This document shows, piece by piece, positions 30,981-43,500 of a DNA stretch of 64,000 nucleotides. Below the pieces are notes generated by a model, which was given only the letters and a program-made list of their open reading frames with translations, searched no databases and was not told the DNA's origin. Numbering within the stretch: position 1 is the first letter of the stretch; each line of letters starts with the position of its first letter. A program made the position numbers and the translations under genes. The stretch comes from Aspidiotus rigidus (taxonomy: Eukaryota > Arthropoda > Insecta > Hemiptera > Diaspididae). Location: the NCBI GenBank assembly GCA_035079385.1, contig JAVHKY010000003.1, forward strand, positions 18,201,001 to 18,265,000, given 5' to 3'.

Positions 30981-32491
30981 CATCCTGAAAAACTTTCTGC
31001 TATTGGTGGTGGAAAGCACAGAATAGCCGTTTTACTCCATCGTGCGCACCAACAGTCCCCGGTACACCGATCGGCCCCTGGCTCGCCGTCGCCCTCCGTC
31101 GCCAGTTACGGTAGCTCTTCTTCCAGTAGCGATCTGTTGGCTACCGCCTCCAGCGCACTTCGTCGCCTTCACTTCAAGTCTTCCAACGCCCATCGCACCG
31201 CGAAAAACAAAGTACCAAACCAGAATATTGCGAAAGTCGCTGCCTCGGCGATACTGAATAGCCACTCCATATCAACGGACTCGTCCGCCACCATGAATAC
31301 TAGCACAGATTCGGCGAATACAGCGACTACCATGGTGACCTTGACTGATAATGGGGACCACGATAGTTTTGATCAACCTGTAGAGGAAAAAATTCGTACC
31401 CACTCGAATGTATTAGAAAATACGACCATTCAGAAAACGCCCTCTTCGACAGATAAGGAGGAAGATTTTTATAGCGCTTCCAGTAACGATGATCCCAACA
31501 TACGAAAGTCTTCCGAAGATCTGAACGTTATATTTCCGAAAGAAGAGATTGTTGTGGAAGAGTACGATGATTCGATAGAACCGCTACTGCAGCATAGGAC
31601 GATTCCAAAATCTGACGAAACATTCGGTGCTTTCGAAGACTCCAAAGTGCCGGTAACGGTGGACGGAGACCCTTCTCTCGAGTGGTACCATATAAAAATG
31701 CGCCAACAGAAGATAGATGCGGCTCAGAAGCGAGCTTTACAGACCCGTCGAAGGCTGAAATTACTGTCAAAAAAGTATTCTAAATGTTATTTCGAGGAGG
31801 AACGAACGCGAAACGATAAAGGTAGGAACTCGTCCGGTTTTGCAGCCGAACAAATGACCATAGATAGCGAAGATTCATTTGCTTGGGAATCGTCGTGTTT
31901 AGCCTCGCCCCCCGCGCCAACTTCTCCAACTGGTGCAGCAACGCCAACTGATTCTCAACAGCCCTTACTGTCTCGTACATCACCTATTAAGAAGAAACCC
32001 CACTTCACGTTTCCGCCGATGACCGATGCTAATGACCTAGCGAACGAATACAAAGTGAAAGTAGATAAGCAGCGGCGACAATCTCAGGTTAACGCCGTTA
32101 AACAGATCGCCCCCAGGGAAACAGTCAATAGTGGTGGTGAATTAATAACTAAGAAGCTGAGAATCGAAGGCGCGTCAGTAGTGACATCACAGAGACGAGA
32201 AGATGAGCGCACTATAAATAAAGCAGTTCGTAATGGCAACGAAAGCGGCGTCGCGACGATAGTGGTACAGCAACCGTCTGTCACTGGTAATTCGCCGGAA
32301 CAGTCGTACGATAAATGTGATATCTCGGTTAATAATGTTCGTAGAGGTTCAAATATATTTGGAGACGTGAATTTTGATAAAAACGCAGTGAACTATTGTG
32401 CGGCTTTGAAACAAAAGGATAATACTATGAAACAAATGTTGGACGTTACCAATACAACGCCTTTACATCCGTGGCAGGATATCGATTCTAA
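30981..32491 (+). CDS. Large exon of the RGK-like gene: disordered Ser/Thr-rich N-terminus
   Basis: Open without a stop for 1,511 bp, from acceptor TTTTCTTGTGTTACAG to donor TCTAA/GTAAGT at 32491/32492. It begins HPEKLSAIGGGKHRIAVLLH. It is Ser/Thr-rich and low-complexity (PSPSVASYGSSSSSSD), with acidic stretches and, at exon residues ~233-265, a basic helix EWYHIKMRQQKIDAAQKRAL then QTRRRLKLLSKKYSK. A Pro/Ser stretch (SPPAPTSPTGAATP) follows. No catalytic domain is present. Codon use and GC content are higher than in the flanks, as expected of a real exon. It joins the 50.4-kb exon in phase 2 across a 17.9-kb intron. I do not recognise the exon itself; the assignment rests on the next exon. 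Confidence 0.8.
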
Positions 32492-33458
32492 GTAAGTACA
32501 AACTAAATTTTTATATAGAAGAGGCGCGATTGATACAAGCACAAATCGCTTCGTCAAATGGTGGTGGGGAGGCAAAACAATAGGGGCATTTAGGGACAAG
32601 GAAAAAGAGATGAGAAGTGCAAAATTCCTTCAATCTATAGTCGTGGAGGAGTGTCAGTGTAATTGTACATTCTATAATCCTTCGTATCACGAAGACATTT
32701 TCCCGAAAAATAGTACGCCAGGTCATCAGTAGAAAGTAAATTGAACTTTACTATCGTAGGTGTTGAAAAAAGTATGTCAAATGATGCAAAATATTGAATA
32801 TTTTCGCTCAAATCTCGTTTTGATTCAAAAAACGGAATTCTAATCAGTCAACTTACAAATCCTACCCATGTCTTCGGCTTTCCCTTTACAATATTGATCG
32901 TCATTTTGAAAACGATAAATGTTGAAACATAACAGCGCAAGTATAGACTTGATTTTAAATGAAATTTTATTTTAAATTTTGATATTCGTATTCGCATTAG
33001 CATATCGAAATAAAGTCGATTTTTTAGGTAAACCAACTTTGACATGGTCCAATAAGGGACACCTTAGCAAAAAATGATATTATTAATTTAGCTCTATTTC
33101 GATATCAATCCCAAGTTTTTATCGTGACTTCCAACATGGTCAACAACCTCGCTGACTTGATCAAGTAGCGTGACAATGCCCATATAGAATGAGAAATGAG
33201 ATTCCTATCACGTATTCACAAAATGCAAAAAAAATCTAAAGTCAAACTCTTTGGCTCGGAATGAGGGGAAAAGCCTCACTCACCCAGATAAGATTTGTCC
33301 TGTGAGAGAAGAGGACAACACTTGGACCAGGTCATCAAAGTGCAACTTATATCACATTCCCACTCCCTCTTCTCTCAGGAGTGAACTGATGTTAATAACT
33401 TGATCGGAAAACATACGAGAAAGCAATTAATTATTCGGGTATTTTCAGCTTTTTATCA

Positions 33459-34473
33459 TAGCCCAGGCAGATTAGGTTTTGAAATGGAAATAAATGCCGG
33501 CATAGGTTTTTTTCGTGGAATATGTTTGAAATGGGCTCGTGATCATATGTACTAGAAATCCACAGCGATTAGAGAGGTGGCTCGTCCCCAAACGGGGTCA
33601 AATAACCACAGAAATTAGTTTTTTGAGAATAAATCGAAAACTAAGCACCAGAAAAGAAAAACTTCCAAGCAAAAGTTGTTCCTGGTCAAATTTCCTATAA
33701 ATTTCACTATTTATATGTCAACTTAGCTCAAAAAGTCGAGCTCAAAAAATGGATTGAAAGTTGAGCAATTGAGACCAGAAGAAACCTGAAGGTGCCACTG
33801 ACCACCGTCTATAGTTTCAACATGAATTTGTAAATATGTATTTGTCTATATGAGACCCTGGTCTATGCATTTGACACGCTAATTTGAGAACACTGCGTGC
33901 ATCATTCTATTAATCATTTTAAGTTGTGAAAACCCCAACAGGGACTCGATAGCTTCTGCCGGGCTATGTTATAGTCATTGAATATTTCGCGAAATAAATT
34001 TACCCCATCGAGTAAGTTCGAAGTGGGGTAGGTAATAGGAAGGGTGAAAATCAGATCCTAGTCACCTAAAATTCAACGACTAACAAAGATATTTCTTTCT
34101 ACAGCATGATTTTGACTAAGTGTTTATGTAAAACGACTCTGAAATCAAACATTTTAGATATCGCTCAACTTTCAATTCAACTTTTCGGCTCGAGTTTTCG
34201 GGCTAAGTCGACATATAAATAGTGAAATTTGTAGGAAATTTGACGAAGAACAACTTTTGCTTGAAACTTTTTTCTCACTGGTGCTTTGTTTTTGATTTAT
34301 TCTCAAAAAACTAATTTCTGTGGTACTTTGACCCATTTGGGGAGAGAGCCACCTCTCTGATCGTTGTGGATTTTTAGTATATCTATCAGGAGACCAACAT
34401 GGACCACGAAAAAAACCTATGCCGGCATTTATTTCCATTTACTCTCACTTTTGAGCCTAATTTTCATGGGTTA
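33459..34473. mobile_element. Foldback element copy 2 (1.0 kb, no ORF)
   Basis: Reverse-orientation relative of 17962-20487. The left end TAGCCCAGGCAGATTAGG matches the right end of copy 1 reversed; the right end CCTAATTTTCATGGGTTA matches the left end of copy 1 reversed. The ~300-bp inverted ends share GGAAATAAATGCCGGCATAG and TTTCACTATTTATATGTC. The centre (33760-34027) is a single copy of the segment duplicated in copy 1. TATCA occurs at both borders (33454-33458 and 34472-34476) and may be a target-site duplication, though one end would then be two bases longer. Confidence 0.8.
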
Positions 34474-35483
34474 TCAGTTCAGGTACTTGGAGCATTCAAA
34501 AGTATATTACCTATGTATCACGTTTTTTCCAAGAATTATCAGTGAAGTCAACTGTTGTCGATGGGACATACTTATTCTCAATTATATCGGCTATTAGATA
34601 TAGTGAAATATAAATATGATTAGAATATTGCCAGTTCTGTCCCTCGAATTCTAAGCCATGTATCATCCTCAAAGATCATCCTTCAACACTCGGTTCTTGA
34701 TCGTACTGGGGCATGTTCCGGTATCGTGGCGAGATAATCCGAGTCATTCGATCCCTTTGCTGCGACTACAAGCTTGCAGAAACATATTCAAATTCGATCA
34801 TTCAAATCCTTGTCTTTAAGATTAATAAAGATCATGATAAACGCAATATTTAGGAGATTAATTCCATAAGATAAATTCTAAATGTACTCGATCGAAATAA
34901 CTCACAAGTAACAGATGTTTGATGACAAAATTTTTGAAGGATGGAGCAGGGCGTTCAGAGAAATTTTAGAGGGAAGAGCTATCGCAATTAAAAATAATTC
35001 TCGGAGAGGCTAAGGAAAAGTAAAATTATACGCATCCATTTTTTAGTTTAAATGAGTCTGCAAGACGAAAATATATTTTGTGAGAATGACTTCATTTTAG
35101 AGGTACAAATATCTAATAGAAACCTTTTTTTAGGTATTATTTTTAGGAAACGAACCCGCCATTACGTTTTTTAAACAGAATACGCAGAATTAGTATCACT
35201 GAGAAAAATTATAATGAATTTTCTAACATTTTGTGGTAAACTGCGCCCGTGAACGAAAATGTAGTGAAGAATATACATACTTCATCCTACAAGAAAGTTT
35301 ATTGCACTACACACGATAGTTTAATACATTTACGTTAAATTTCGCAACTTGTTGTATTTTATCTTAAAAATGTTATATTTTTCACAATTTTTTGTAAGAA
35401 AAATTACTGTAACGTACTCTTGGGCGCACATTACTGCATTTTGTAAGAATTTCCGCTGTAAAAATTGTTGATAGCAAAAACTG

Positions 35484-35697
35484 CACTGAAAAAAAAGTTT
35501 AGAAAAAACTATTCCTGAAACACTAAAAAAGTGACGAATGAACGTTTCAGTATCATTTTCACCATGAGAATTACAGTGGTTTTTGCTCAATTTCATCGAA
35601 AACGTCTGTAGTTCTAAGGCAAAAATAACTCTACAAAGTAAATTCATCACTTTTTTACTATTTTCAGAGTAGTTTTTCCTATACTTCTTTCTCAGTG
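35484..35697. mobile_element. MITE-like hairpin with CACTGA ends
   Basis: CACTGAAAAAAAAGTTTAGA (from 35484) is inverted as ATACTTCTTTCTCAGTG (to 35697). The arms extend inward for about 55 bp, through AAAAACTA and AAAAAAGTGA. CACTGAGAAAAATTATA also occurs at 35196, so the full element may be about 500 bp (35196-35697). The 184-residue minus frame over this area is a chance ORF across the hairpin. Confidence 0.6.
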
Positions 35698-36699
35698 TGC
35701 GTTTATCGATCAACAAAGGGAAACATGAAAACAGAGGGGAGAAAAGTCTAACCCGTGTCGAAAAATTCAAACCCGTGGCGAAAAAACTCAGAAAAGATGA
35801 TTCTGATTGGACGAAGACTCGATCGTTCGACGTCGAACGACTCCATTGACTTACGGATTCCGTGAATCGTGCAATTAAACACATGAAAATTTTGGAAAGT
35901 CGAATAATTTACGTATCAGCAAATTGCTTTCGGCGTATGTTGTTTAAAAAACTATCTTACAGTACGAGCAGCGACGTGAAAAATATCGCGACTCATTTGA
36001 TTAGATCCACTTGCTTCGCTCGCGGTGCTATGATCAAAGTTCTTGGGATAATTCTCAATTTCGCTACTCATACAGTAATATGTCTACTATTATTAGGTCG
36101 ATGAGTCTTCATGTCCGTAGGGACTTGAAACAATGAAAGATTTGACGGAGGGCGTGTTGTCATCACAAGGACTAGGAAGAGCTTAGTAGTTTATAAATGA
36201 AGAAAGAGTGTAGAAGTCCTCTTTCATCTGAGATATACAAGATCGAAATTCTGAGTTTGACAAAAAGGGAATCGAATTTTAAATGATAGGATTTTCGGAT
36301 TCCGATAATCAATTATCGGGGAATTTTCCTAGTGCCCCTTCCATTATAAGAATTCAGAACTCAACATTTTCTCAAATCACTTGTCTATAAGGATCTAGAG
36401 CTAAAAATCTTAGCCGATAAAAAGGTTTATTCCATCCATTACAAGAAAAGTAAATTAATTTGTGTTGTTTCGTACGATTCATCTTTCAATTCAATGGGTC
36501 GTGCAAAAAATGCGTCCATGGATCAACCGATACTCCTAGAAAACGAATTCAATTTTCAAAATCTGTCGGATCATCACTCTTTAGGTACTGCTAGAATGGA
36601 AAAAGCCAAGTTTGTTCGAACTCTTCTCACGACTCACTAGAAGTATCGTACGTAAGGGCGAACAGATCACAATTCAAAAGAAAAAGTGTTCTGGCATAG

Positions 36700-39660
36700 G
36701 ATAGAGTTCATGTTTCATGTCTGGTTACGTTATCTCTACAAGGCCTATCCTTTTTAATGTAGAATGCCCTATTTTCGCCTCGCATACTAAAGACATACAG
36801 TGTGCTAGGCTCATGGCTCCACTCATAGGATCCTCCAATTTAGCCACCGTACAACTTTGGACCTCAGTTTGTGGGAGTGTGGACCTACTTCAGTCTGGTA
36901 CATTAAACGCAAACAGCATACAAAACTCATGGTTCTATTGACCTCGCTCTGCTCGTTCGCCTCCTCCTCCGAGGCCTCCTTTGCTTAGTATATCAAAAGC
37001 ATACAGTATACCAGGCCATGGCTCCAAACCTAGACCCGGCTATATATAAACTATATCATCTGATGTGTCGTCATCCTAAATGAAGGGGGGAGAAGGGCTC
37101 ACAAAATTAAGATCAGAGGTTTGGCGAAAATTTTCCAAATCCAACAAGGCTAGTATGTGAACTACAAGCAGTATACTAACTTAAAATATCGCCATCCGTA
37201 ACGCAAGAGAGGGGAGCTCCCAAAATTCAAATTTTTTCATGGGATTCCAAATTAGATGAAGGGTAGAGGGAAGACATTAAACAAGTCGAAAATTTAACTA
37301 CCGAGCTAATACACCCTTTTGACTCTATTGTATGTAGATCTCCCCTCGGGGCGTCTCATATTGGCGGTTTTTTCTCATCAAAAGATTCTCATTGCCGCAT
37401 ATTCAAGTGGGTACCAACATCATTTATAAAATCTTCCAGACATGTGACAAGTGTATTCGGGGATCTTACTGATGACACATAAAAAGAGAAAAAAAATTAT
37501 TCAATTCCTGGTTTCCTTTTAAAAACAGGAAAAAATATATCCAGCCAGACAGTCCAGTTAATATATATGTTGTGATTATAACACATTAATCCGCGCTAAT
37601 TATGTTATCCATACCATTCGTCGCTACAAATAACAAAGCTTCGCCAAATTATGAGTCCGTCGTACGAAGTACATTTACCACAGCACGCTGCACTTTGGGA
37701 TAAACCTCACATTTAACTGCCAATTTTTAGTTTAGTTGCTGGGTCAAGGACATCGTTGTTATCAGTTCTACGAACTGTTCCTCGTTGATACTTTACACAT
37801 TTTTTTTTTTTTTTTTTCAATTTCGAGAAAAAGATCATTATTTGAACAAAGAGGGAAAATATATTTTCGTCTTCGTTAAAAACTAATTCTCACCTGTGAT
37901 TACGCGACTGCTGTATAGTGTTTTGTCAAATTAGAAAATTTTGATGACGTTCACTCTTCTCGTAGAATTCACAAAAATAAATATGCTTTCATACAATAGT
38001 GCTGGCAGTGTAGTCAAGTTTTGGTATTCTCTTATTCTGCTTAATTTGCTTCTAGTGAGGTAGAAAGTGTGTGCTTAAGATAAAATTATTATGCTAATAA
38101 AAATATCGTTACTCTTAACTTGATTGATTCGACGAATAATTTGGAGAAGATGGACATGGGTGCAGAGTTATGAGTTTTCGTTTGTGTATCTAGAGTCTAA
38201 TATGTACCTCGTTAAGATGGTAATTTCAAAATCATTTTCCTTTTTGGGAATGGCAAACTTGAATGAAAATTACTAGAACGGATCCGGATCAGTCATTTAT
38301 AGAGGTGAAACAATTGGAACAGTTCAATTTTTTTTCCGGATTGTTGAGCATTATTTGCATTTCTTTTAATCTCGCTCTATTAAAAATTAATTCAATGACT
38401 AGATTTTTTTCTAAATAATGGATGAATGCTCAAACAATCTACACCTGTAGCATTCATAACTTCATAGGATGTTCCGAGGTCAAAATTCTCCAAGTCTCTC
38501 TTCCTCTGTAAGACTCATGGCACTAAATTATTCGGAATTTCTCTTTATCGAAACGGGGCTAAGTTAGGCTATAAACATTTCTTCATTGGAGAAGGGGGCA
38601 CGGTATCCTTGATATTTGAAAAAAGATCGAGGGACATCAAGAAACAGAATACTACTCGGTAGGCATAGTGAAAAAAGATGAGAGCGATTCTGTAGGAGGT
38701 ACTTCCCCAGAAGGGGAGGCAGCGATTGATAGAAAGTAGGGCACCAATAAAAGCAGAAGAATGATCGTTGTTTAATTTGTTGTATTACTTCCGGCGAATA
38801 ATCTTCTCGGTGTCAGGACGCAAGGTACTCCGGAGTATGCATTTTTGACGTCTTTACTCTGCCCTAACCCCTAATTTGAAATTTCGCGAGTGCCCCACCC
38901 CCTTCACTCACGCGTGCACGTGCAAATATCTACCCTGTGAGTGATTCATAAATTTGCGAGTTCACCCCCCGTGCGCCCTCGCACACTCTTTAGCAAGTGA
39001 TCCTAGTATAGCTTCATGCTGCTCCTTTATACTAGCCCTAAACAAGTCGAGGCCTCTGTTTCAAGATCATCCCGCGAGTTCACACCGGCCAGTTTATATA
39101 CTAGTTTTATACTAGGATTTTCTAGTCTTAAACTAGACTTAAGATAGACGAAGACGTCCCCCCCCCCCCCCCTTCACCCTGGAAAATCTGCGAGTTGATC
39201 CCGCGAGTTCACACCAGCCAGTTTGTATACTAGCTTTGTAGTAACTTTATACTAGCTTCATAACAGCTTTATACTAAGAGGGCAGTATCAACTTGGCTAA
39301 TATAAACCAGGCATACACTAGTATACTGTATAGAAGGAGCTAGTCAGTTTTTGTAATACTAGGCCATGCCCCCAAAAAGTTTTTATCTTGAAAGCTTGAA
39401 CTATTCTAAGCTGGAGTTATACTAGACCGAGGAGCTACCCAAAAGCTATCAAGCCAAAAGCTGTTAGCTTGAAATATTCTAAAATAGACTTATACTAGAC
39501 TAAACTATGCTCCCAAAAAGCTATTAACTTGAAATATTCTAAGCTAATCTTATACTAGACCAAGGTAGACCAAGGAAAGGGCGAACGAGCGGAGTGAGTG
39601 AGCTACCCGAAAGCTATTAGCGTGAAATATTTTAAAGTAGATTCCACTAGACTATTCCCC
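36700..39660. repeat. Low-complexity dispersed repeats with TAGGC/TACTAG words
   Basis: No gene seen. From 36.7 kb, and densely at 38.85-39.66 kb, the sequence is made of degenerate modules: GCGAGTGCCCC-C tract, TGTGAGTGATTCATAAATTTG, GAGTTCACCCCC, a 14-base C tract near 39160, and many TATACTAGCTTTATACTAG-like words. AAGCTATTAGCTTGAAATATTCTAA repeats four or more times between 39.4 and 40.8 kb, continuing on the far side of the Tigger insertion. A T tract lies at 37800-37817. Confidence 0.55.
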
Positions 39661-39670
39661 TAAAAAACTA

Positions 39671-40443
39671 TAGTAAAATCCACTTGAAACGCTCCCGTTT
39701 AATACAATTTCCCGCTTAATACGCGTTTTTTGCTCGGTCCCTTGATTTTCGAGTCAGTCAACGCTCTTGCATCTCCGGGTAAAACTCTCTTTTTTAAACA
39801 AGATATCACGTCAGAACATGCCTTCAGAATAAAAATCTTACTTCTCTCAGCCTGGGATGATGTAAAACCTGAAATCATTGCAAACTGTTTCCAAAAAGCC
39901 AAATTTTTTGGTCCTACAAACAATATGTGGGAGAAGAAGAACAAGAGGAAGTTGATGAACTAAACCATTTTCCGGGTTACGAATGTATAAACGATGATGT
40001 TGTAACCTGTGAACTGAGAGATATAGACGACATTACAAGCTTGGGGATGACAAAAATTAAGACAATGGTGAAGATCAAAAAGAAGAAGAACTTGAAGATA
40101 CTCCTTCATTAACCACTGGATTAGATTCTATCCACAATTTGAAGAAATTATTATCTTCATTCAGTGATTCTGAAGCCCTCCTTCAAAGCCTCAATAGGGT
40201 TGAAAATTTTTTGTCAAGAGAGGCTTCAAAAAAACATGTCACTAATACAACAATTGATAAATTTATCGTCACCACAGTTGCTTAACTGCATGTAATGTAC
40301 TCCAAAAAATTATGTTCTTTATTTTATAGAAATTAAAATTTCAGACTTTTTTTATATTTCTTATTTCCCGGGTAAGACGTTTTCCCGCCTAAGACGCTTT
40401 TTTTTACTAGTTCCTTGAAAAACGTTTTAAGCGGATTTTACTG
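39671..40443 (+). mobile_element. Tigger/pogo-family element, internally deleted
   Basis: Terminal repeats AGTAAAATCCACTTGAAACG (left) and CGTTTTAAGCGGATTTTACTG (right) are inverted copies, flanked by TA at 39669 and 40444 as expected of Tc1/mariner/pogo insertions. Inside, the plus strand encodes ILLLSAWDDVKPEIIANCF and QKAKFFGPTNN (about 39820-39925), the C-terminal DDE region of Tigger-type transposases. In another frame come EEEQEEVDELNHF and CINDDVVTCELRDIDDI, matching the acidic tail. The N-terminal DNA-binding domains and the DDE motifs are missing and the frame is broken, so it is not autonomous. Confidence 0.8.
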
Positions 40444-40447
40444 TATT

Positions 40448-40699
40448 TGTGACGCCGATTTATAAAAAGGATCCGCTTTGCGCAAAATCAAATATGTATC
40501 TATATTTTAATTCTAAACCATGCCGTCCGCCGCGCCACATGTGGATGCGACAGTTTTTTGCTCAAAAAGTGCGGGAGGGTGTATACTAACATTTTCCATC
40601 AATTTTTCAAATTTCGCGAGATGTTTTTTCACCTATTTTGGCCACTCCTGTAAAATTTGATTTTGCGCAAAGCGGATCCTTTTCATAAATCGTGTCACA
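40448..40699. mobile_element. MITE of 252 bp with 45-bp inverted ends
   Basis: The left end TGTGACGCCGATTTATAAAA and on through AAGGATCCGCTTTGCGCAAA (40448-40493) is mirrored by 40655-40699, ending ATAAATCGTGTCACA, with only a few differences. The interior has no ORF. It lies only four bases from the Tigger right end. The superfamily is unknown and target duplication is ambiguous (TTT on both sides). Confidence 0.85.
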
Positions 40700-41199
40700 T
40701 TTGCTTGAAATATTCTAAGTGAGACTCATACTAGACCAAGGGCGGACAAACGAGCGGAGCGAGTGAGCTATCCAAAAGCTATTAGCTTGAAATATTCTAC
40801 AGTAGATTTTTTCTAGACCGTCCAACCCCCTAAAAGCTATCACCCTTAAACATTCCAAACTGGACTTATAAGTGCAATCACCCTTGTACATATGTACTAA
40901 GGTATAGTACATGATGCAGATTGTTAAGCGTATCAGTATTCATTCTGAGTATTCCCTTTACACGGCCATTCTGACACTGAACAGCAAAATACTTGCTGTA
41001 TATTGAGAAAGATATGAAACATGATCTTTTTCTATTTGACTCCGCCAGACGATTTTTACCAGCCTCATATTTTCCTTCATTGGTCTACGTCGACTTTAAG
41101 AGAGGTACTCACAAGACTGTCCTGAAAGTGTGGCCTTTTGTCACAATAGTAGGCTATCGTTTTCACCTCGGTCAGGCTTAATATCGGAAAATTCAGGCT

Positions 41200-41850
41200 C
41201 TTGGTCTCACGAAACTGTACAGAAGCAGAAGCGTAGAAGGATCTTTTTCGATAATTTATACTTGAGGAAGGGATAGTGAGACGAGGCGATGTATCAAAAA
41301 CAAGAGGACGGCTCGTTGGGGAATGTTCGGATGGTAAGAAGAGCCGTGAATTACGACACCTGTCCAAGTGAGTTCACGGAAAATCTTGAAGGAATGAGTA
41401 AAAGATTATTGTTAGGTAGAAGGAAGACAGTGAGATTGGAAAAGTTGAGAAAAGACATGTCTTTTTCTATGCTGAAAGATAAAGGTTGTTGAAATGAGTT
41501 AAATCTATTAAGGAAGGAGGATAGTTTAGATTCAGGACCATCGCAAAAGACGTCGTCGATATACCGTACGGGCATCCAGGCGGTTCATCTAAAATCTCAG
41601 ATTCGAGGTGAGCCATGAAAACCTCATCGGCAACCAGCAATGATGAAGGTATTAGTAGACCATCCGAGAAGATGTAGGTGCTTCCTCCAGATTGGCAGAA
41701 GTTGCGATCAGATAAGCCCGCGAAATTCTGATACCGCGTTGTGAGGAAAATTGTTCTTTTGAAATAGGTCGCACAAAAGGCGACAGAATGTCAGTAGAAA
41801 TGTTGAGCGCATCGAAAGCGAGGAGAATCGTAGATTTTGAGCAATTTTCT
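41200..41850 (-). pseudogene. PLE reverse transcriptase relic in the intron
   Basis: The minus strand reads, across three frames, ILLAFDALNISTDI (motif A, about 41833-41790), FSDGLLIPSSLLVADEVFMA (motif B region, about 41680-41620), then RYIDDVFCDGP (motif C with YIDD, about 41570-41535), SFLNRFNSFQQPLSFSIEKD and a degraded C-terminal stretch to about 41200. Motif B's GSPLSP core has decayed to PSSLLV. This is a PLE RT core without a visible endonuclease. Frameshifts lie between A and B and between B and C. Confidence 0.75.
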
Positions 41851-43500
41851 TCGCATAGTTTGTTGGCAAAGTTGGCAGAATGGGGACAGCCTTCGGTGAA
41901 AAGAAGGTGGAATACATCCTAAACCAGTTAGCCAGCTTTTCTGATAGAGCACAGGCCGGTGGTTGTAAGAGGCTGCGACTGGTCTGATTGGTAGGCCCTA
42001 TTCTTTAGTCTTAATTTAAGAGGCCGCTACTGAAAGGGTGAACAAGAGAACTTATATGTGTTTGTACATTGATTTTCAAACAGCTGTTATTTTTTCAATA
42101 TTCCGTTTATTACTATATTTTTTTGTGTATCCGAAGTTGATGATATGGATTACAAAATTTATCTTTATATTTGCTTTAAAAAATGATATCGGATTAATTA
42201 TGGCGATTGAAATTCCTCCATTTAAAAAGCATGGAACGGAAGAATTTCGTCAAGACCCCAATCGTATTCAAATGTTGCGGTTTGATGTAAACCTGAGAAT
42301 TAACTCAGTGATCGGAAGAGATCAACGGGTAGGCATGTTACAGACTGGGACATATCGTAAGTACCCATTCTGAGGATTGCATTGTTCACAAGGAATTCTT
42401 GTAAATTTCAATATCAATATTAGGGCATTATTGGAACCTCCCCGCACACATCTCTGAATAATTTAACATATCTCGTGCTATCTTAGTGATAATAGAACCG
42501 AATCTTTCAACGGTATAGAATTTAAGGCACGTATTATACATAAAAATAAAATCATATCTTCCTGAACCGAAAAAATTAGCATATTATTTCAAATCATAGA
42601 ATTTGAGACGAAAAATTTAAGGTTCTTGTACAATGAAACTGAATCACTATACAAACAAAATTGTGTCATTGTCAACTTCAAAAAACGTCTAAAATAAACC
42701 ACAGGATTTTTCATTCACTTTCTCTACAGACTACGACGACGTTTCAATTGCACCGCAGTCTTCGGGTTTGCACATCGAAAGCAAGCCGCATGATATTGAG
42801 ATAACCAGAAGTCGGTGACGTCACCATTTCTCTACAATACATAGGTAATGTAATTAGGAGAACACTGACGTCATTGTGCCTTGCGAACACTAGTAAACTT
42901 TTCTTCGATAGAATCTTGCTCCTAGAAAGTACATTGCAATGCCGTGCACGTTATATTTCTCGGACCGTACTGGACAATATTGATGATCTCGGGAATAGAT
43001 GATAATTTCGATGTGTTTCAACCTGCGTAAATTACGTCTTATTTCTCCGGTCATTGAAACCAAGGTCCAAAGATACCGGAATAGAACATAATCTTCCGGG
43101 AAAGGAAATTCGACCCCGAACTTACAACACGTACCGTAGCATATTCATAAAGTTTTAGAAAATGTATTACTATAGGCAAGAAAGAGGATTATTTTGGTGC
43201 AATGGATAGAAGAAGAGAAATTTTCCGAGTTGAAAATTCAGGTTCGATTATAAAGCTGTTCATTAATTCTAACCTATTTATCAGAATATGAAAAACTTTC
43301 TTGAAAATATTAGTATACAGGGACGAAAGATACGTGAATAATGAGAATTCTACTGAGAAAGTAACATAACATAACATATAAAATAGATACATTCAATCAA
43401 TCTGAAAATGTATCCAGATAGGATTTAATCTCTTACCAGCCATTATAGGTACCAAACTCTTCCTAAAGTTTTCTCCGTTTTTCATTTTTGAATGTGAATT

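Noticed and set aside
35330..35884. 184-codon minus-strand ORF
   Set aside because: It runs across a CACTGA-ended hairpin MITE and AT-rich flank; no domain or sensible composition (Phe/Ser/Lys runs).
42038..42373. 111-codon ORF with a hydrophobic N-half as a membrane protein
   Set aside because: AT-rich DNA often gives Phe/Ile/Leu runs; no signal, homology or splice context supports it.
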